Assembly: GCA_021307315.1 (NCBI GenBank)
Contig: JAJSPD010000039.1
Location: 364,673-428,672 of the forward strand
Reading direction: 5' to 3'
DNA length: 64,000 nucleotides
Origin: Bisporella sp. PMI_857
Lineage: Eukaryota > Ascomycota > Leotiomycetes > Helotiales > Helotiaceae
The notes under the pieces are model-generated. The model saw only the letters and a list, made by a program, of their open reading frames with translations. It had not been told where the DNA came from and searched no databases. The position numbers and the translations under genes were made by a program. Positions 62,041 to 64,000 of this stretch are shown here, piece by piece. The number at the start of each line of letters is the position of its first letter. The stretch's first letter is position 1.

Positions 62041-62724
62041 ATGTCGCTGGTGGCCGCATGGCCGTCCTTCCTTTCCATCATGACAACCAAACGAAACGCT
62101 GACTGTCTGGATTCTGAAGTGTCGCGAAAAGACATAGAAAGAAAAGATCTGAAAAGACGAATAATTCTGACTGGCGAAGAAATGATTCCGTGTACTGCTT
62201 GCGAGAAGAAACATGCTCGGGATAGGCGTCCCATACAGTGTATAAAGGCTGAGGGGTCAACTCGTTGCTCGGAATGCGTGAGACGAGCGCTCTCAGGGTG
62301 TGATGCTGGAGGTCCTGCTCCTAGAGACTGGGTGTCTCTGGACAAAGCGAAAGAAAAACTGGAAGAGGACGAGGCCAAGGCTGAGGAGGAAGCCGAGCTT
62401 CTGGCCGAGGCTGCTGCGAAGATTTCTGCTCGTATCAAAAGGATACGTACTCAGAAGAGGTTTCTTCGTACTCGTGAGAAAGAGATGTTGCGTCGTGGTC
62501 TGGCATCTCTGGATGAGCTCGATGCTCTGGAGGAGGAAGAGAGATTGGCTGCTGAGGCAGATCAAGGAAGTGAAAGCCAGGAGGCTCGCGCGGAACTTGT
62601 CCCTACAGGTTCCTTCGACCTTGATGCGTATACCTTTCCTTCTCCTGGGAACGTTTTCTGGGCGTCGCACCTGGAGCCCTTGGATATTGACGGTGGAACT
62701 CCTCAAGCATCTCAGGGCAGTTGA
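62041..62724 (+). CDS. Antisense cysteine-rich coiled-coil ORF inside the Gypsy element
   Basis: 227 codons on the plus strand, opposite to pol; ATG 62041, or more likely 62080 (MTTKRNADC). Residues about 50-95 hold a cysteine pattern: CTACEKKHARDRRPIQC, then CSECVRRALSGC. This is like a degenerate zinc cluster. It is followed by about 100 residues of Glu/Ala/Lys-rich coiled coil with KRFLRTREKEMLRRGLASL and DELDALEEEERL. Similar proteins are multi-copy in Pezizomycotina and usually of unknown function; the resemblance is from memory. The last 120 nt overlap the end of pol on the other strand. Intact frame and conserved-looking motif within a decayed element are notable. Possibly an additional retrotransposon gene or a captured host gene. 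Confidence 0.65.
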   Translation: MSLVAAWPSFLSIMTTKRNADCLDSEVSRKDIERKDLKRRIILTGEEMIPCTACEKKHARDRRPIQCIKAEGSTRCSECVRRALSGCDAGGPAPRDWVSLDKAKEKLEEDEAKAEEEAELLAEAAAKISARIKRIRTQKRFLRTREKEMLRRGLASLDELDALEEEERLAAEADQGSESQEARAELVPTGSFDLDAYTFPSPGNVFWASHLEPLDIDGGTPQASQGS

Positions 62725-64000
62725 GGTGTCCTCTTGGTTCCCATGTGTTTTCCGAATCTGGGTAATTCAACCATTTGATCAAATACTTTGGTTTGCCTCT
62801 GACATACTTGTAGTCTAAGATCCTTTCTACTTCGTATTCAGATTCTGGGTTGACTGGTTCAATTTCCGTGTGTGGAGCTGGTGGTGCTCCTTCGGGTGCT
62901 GGTTCAATGAGTATGGCGGGAAAAACTGGGTGTATGTTCATGGTCTTGGGAAGATGGAGTTCGAATGCATTTGGTCCTGCAACTCGTTTGATTTTGAATG
63001 GTCCCAACTTCTTGTGATCCAGTTTGTCGCTTGGTCTCTTGGTCTTGATGTTTTTTCTCACAAGATAGACCTTATCCCCCTTCTCAAGGTGTGGTGTCTC
63101 ACCATGCCTACGGTTGTAGTACTCCGCAGATCTTTGGCTGAGAAACTTGATGTCTTCGGCTAGCTGCAAGTGCAGTGCCTGAAGTTGTTCGACTTTAACC
63201 ATTGCAAGCTGTGAATGTGCCCTATCCTTGCCTGGTTCGTGATATGCTTTTGGCTCGTAGCCATAGTTGGCATAGAATGGTGATACCTTTGTTGTTTCAT
63301 TGATTGCGCTGTTGTATGCGAACTGTGCAAGTGGTAATAGCTCTACCCAATTGTCTTGCTTGTAGTTCACATAGCATCTGAGGTATGCTTCCATTGTTTG
63401 GTTGGCTCGTTCTGCCTGTCCATTGGTTTGTGGGTGAAAGCTTGTTGATAATTTTCTCTTGATTCCCATGAGTGTAGTGAGCGTTGTCCAGAACTTGGAT
63501 GTGAAGAGCTTGTCTCTATCCGATATGATTTCCGTGGGGTTCCATGGTTGGCGACCACGACTCTGAGGAATGTGTAGGCAAGATCCTCTGCTGTGCTGCT
63601 TTCCAAATATGGAATCATGTAACAATACTTTGTTAGTCTTTCCACAACTACCAATATTGAGTCATACCATTTTCCTGAGACTGGTTCTCTGGAGAGTGGT
63701 AACTTTACTACGAAGTCCCATGCGATAGACTTCCATGGCATGTCAGGTGTAGCCGGGGATTGCAGTTGTCCATAGGGAGCATGGCGTGAAGCCTTGTTCC
63801 GGATGCACGTGTCGCATTCAGTGACTACCTTGGTGACCATTTCCTCATTCTGGAAAGTAGTAATCTCTGGAGATCCTGTCCAACGTTTTGGTGATCCCCT
63901 GAGTCCATGAGCTGGTAATCCATGTTGTTCCATCACAAATTCGTTCTCATTGTGCTTGGGACATATATCTTTCCTTGATATCTTAGGATTCCTGATTCAA
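62603..64000 (-). pseudogene. Gypsy pol C-terminus: integrase and chromodomain, frameshifted, partial
   Basis: Minus strand. From the right edge the zinc-binding (CDTC) and catalytic core are in one frame (63936-63367 region) and the remainder, from the second catalytic Asp (SDRDKLFTSKFW) to the C-terminus, in another (up to 63625, ending at 62603). The catalytic Asp in AWDFVVKLP, the Asp in SDRD and the Glu in QAERANQ are all present. A chromodomain ends the protein (EYEVERILDYKYVRGK then YLIKWLNYPDSENTWEP). At least three single-base losses in C or G runs (near 63545, 63898 and 63962) break the frame, so this copy is not translatable as it stands. Confidence 0.9.

Larger units (their letters stand above)
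61636..64000 (-). mobile_element. Chromodomain-containing Ty3/Gypsy retrotransposon, 3' part, truncated by window
   Basis: Includes 3' LTR, polypurine tract, an internal non-pol segment carrying an antisense ORF, and the integrase-chromodomain end of pol. The rest (reverse transcriptase, protease, gag, 5' LTR) would lie beyond 64000. Confidence 0.88.

Noticed and set aside
1..64000. CRISPR arrays, operons, bacterial-type signals, tRNA or rRNA genes
   Set aside because: None recognised by eye. The window is eukaryotic, and small RNA genes would need a covariance-model scan (for example tRNAscan-SE) that I could not run.

Overview
The window looks like nuclear DNA of a filamentous ascomycete. 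Genes have one to six exons. Most introns are 46-62 nt and carry GTAAGT-like donors, CTAAC/CTGAC-like branch points and YAG acceptors. The gene families are typical of Pezizomycotina: a Zn2Cys6 regulator, Clr5-ankyrin, a NACHT-TPR STAND protein, DUF3632, a PigL_N-like N-terminus and a proteinase K-like subtilase. A Leotiomycetes relative is my guess from overall style and is not proven. All intron/exon models were spliced by hand; every CDS length given is a multiple of three after splicing unless stated otherwise.

Layout. 0-4 kb: a DUF3632-like protein and a single-exon orphan. 6.2-12.5 kb: one 2073-aa NACHT/TPR NOD-like receptor candidate. 14.5-17.1 kb: a PigL_N-like STAND-associated protein. 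17.7-21.4 kb (minus): a Clr5-ankyrin protein with a broken first exon. 22.4-24.8 kb (minus): a YCR023C-like MFS transporter with a 405-nt first intron. 25.7-28.2 kb: a glutamate carboxypeptidase II-like metallopeptidase.

28.5-42.5 kb is a run of seven metabolic, transport and regulatory genes: SMP-30/gluconolactonase-like protein, ACS-type MFS transporter, mitochondrial-type aconitase paralogue, RraA-like (HMG/CHA) aldolase, tricarboxylate mitochondrial carrier, LigI-like amidohydrolase and Zn2Cys6 regulator. The aconitase and aldolase are divergent from one promoter, as are the carrier and amidohydrolase. Together they could form a catabolic module that opens a lactone, handles a tricarboxylic intermediate, splits a 4-hydroxy-2-oxo acid and moves the product into mitochondria. 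This is the best candidate for an undescribed system here.

42.5-48.5 kb is a gene-poor stretch with CT-rich tracts and clustered GTACTG motifs. It leads to a secreted subtilisin (48.6-50.0 kb). A second gap follows, then a severin/gelsolin-like protein (53.2-54.3 kb, minus) and a full-size ABC-A transporter (54.8-59.8 kb, minus).

The last 4 kb is repeat-rich: a 247-bp TA-flanked MITE with 44-bp perfect terminal inverted repeats, a 534-bp pogo/Fot-like relic, and the 3' end of a chromodomain Ty3/Gypsy element (354-bp LTR, decayed integrase) that carries an antisense cysteine-rich coiled-coil ORF. The element runs off the right edge.
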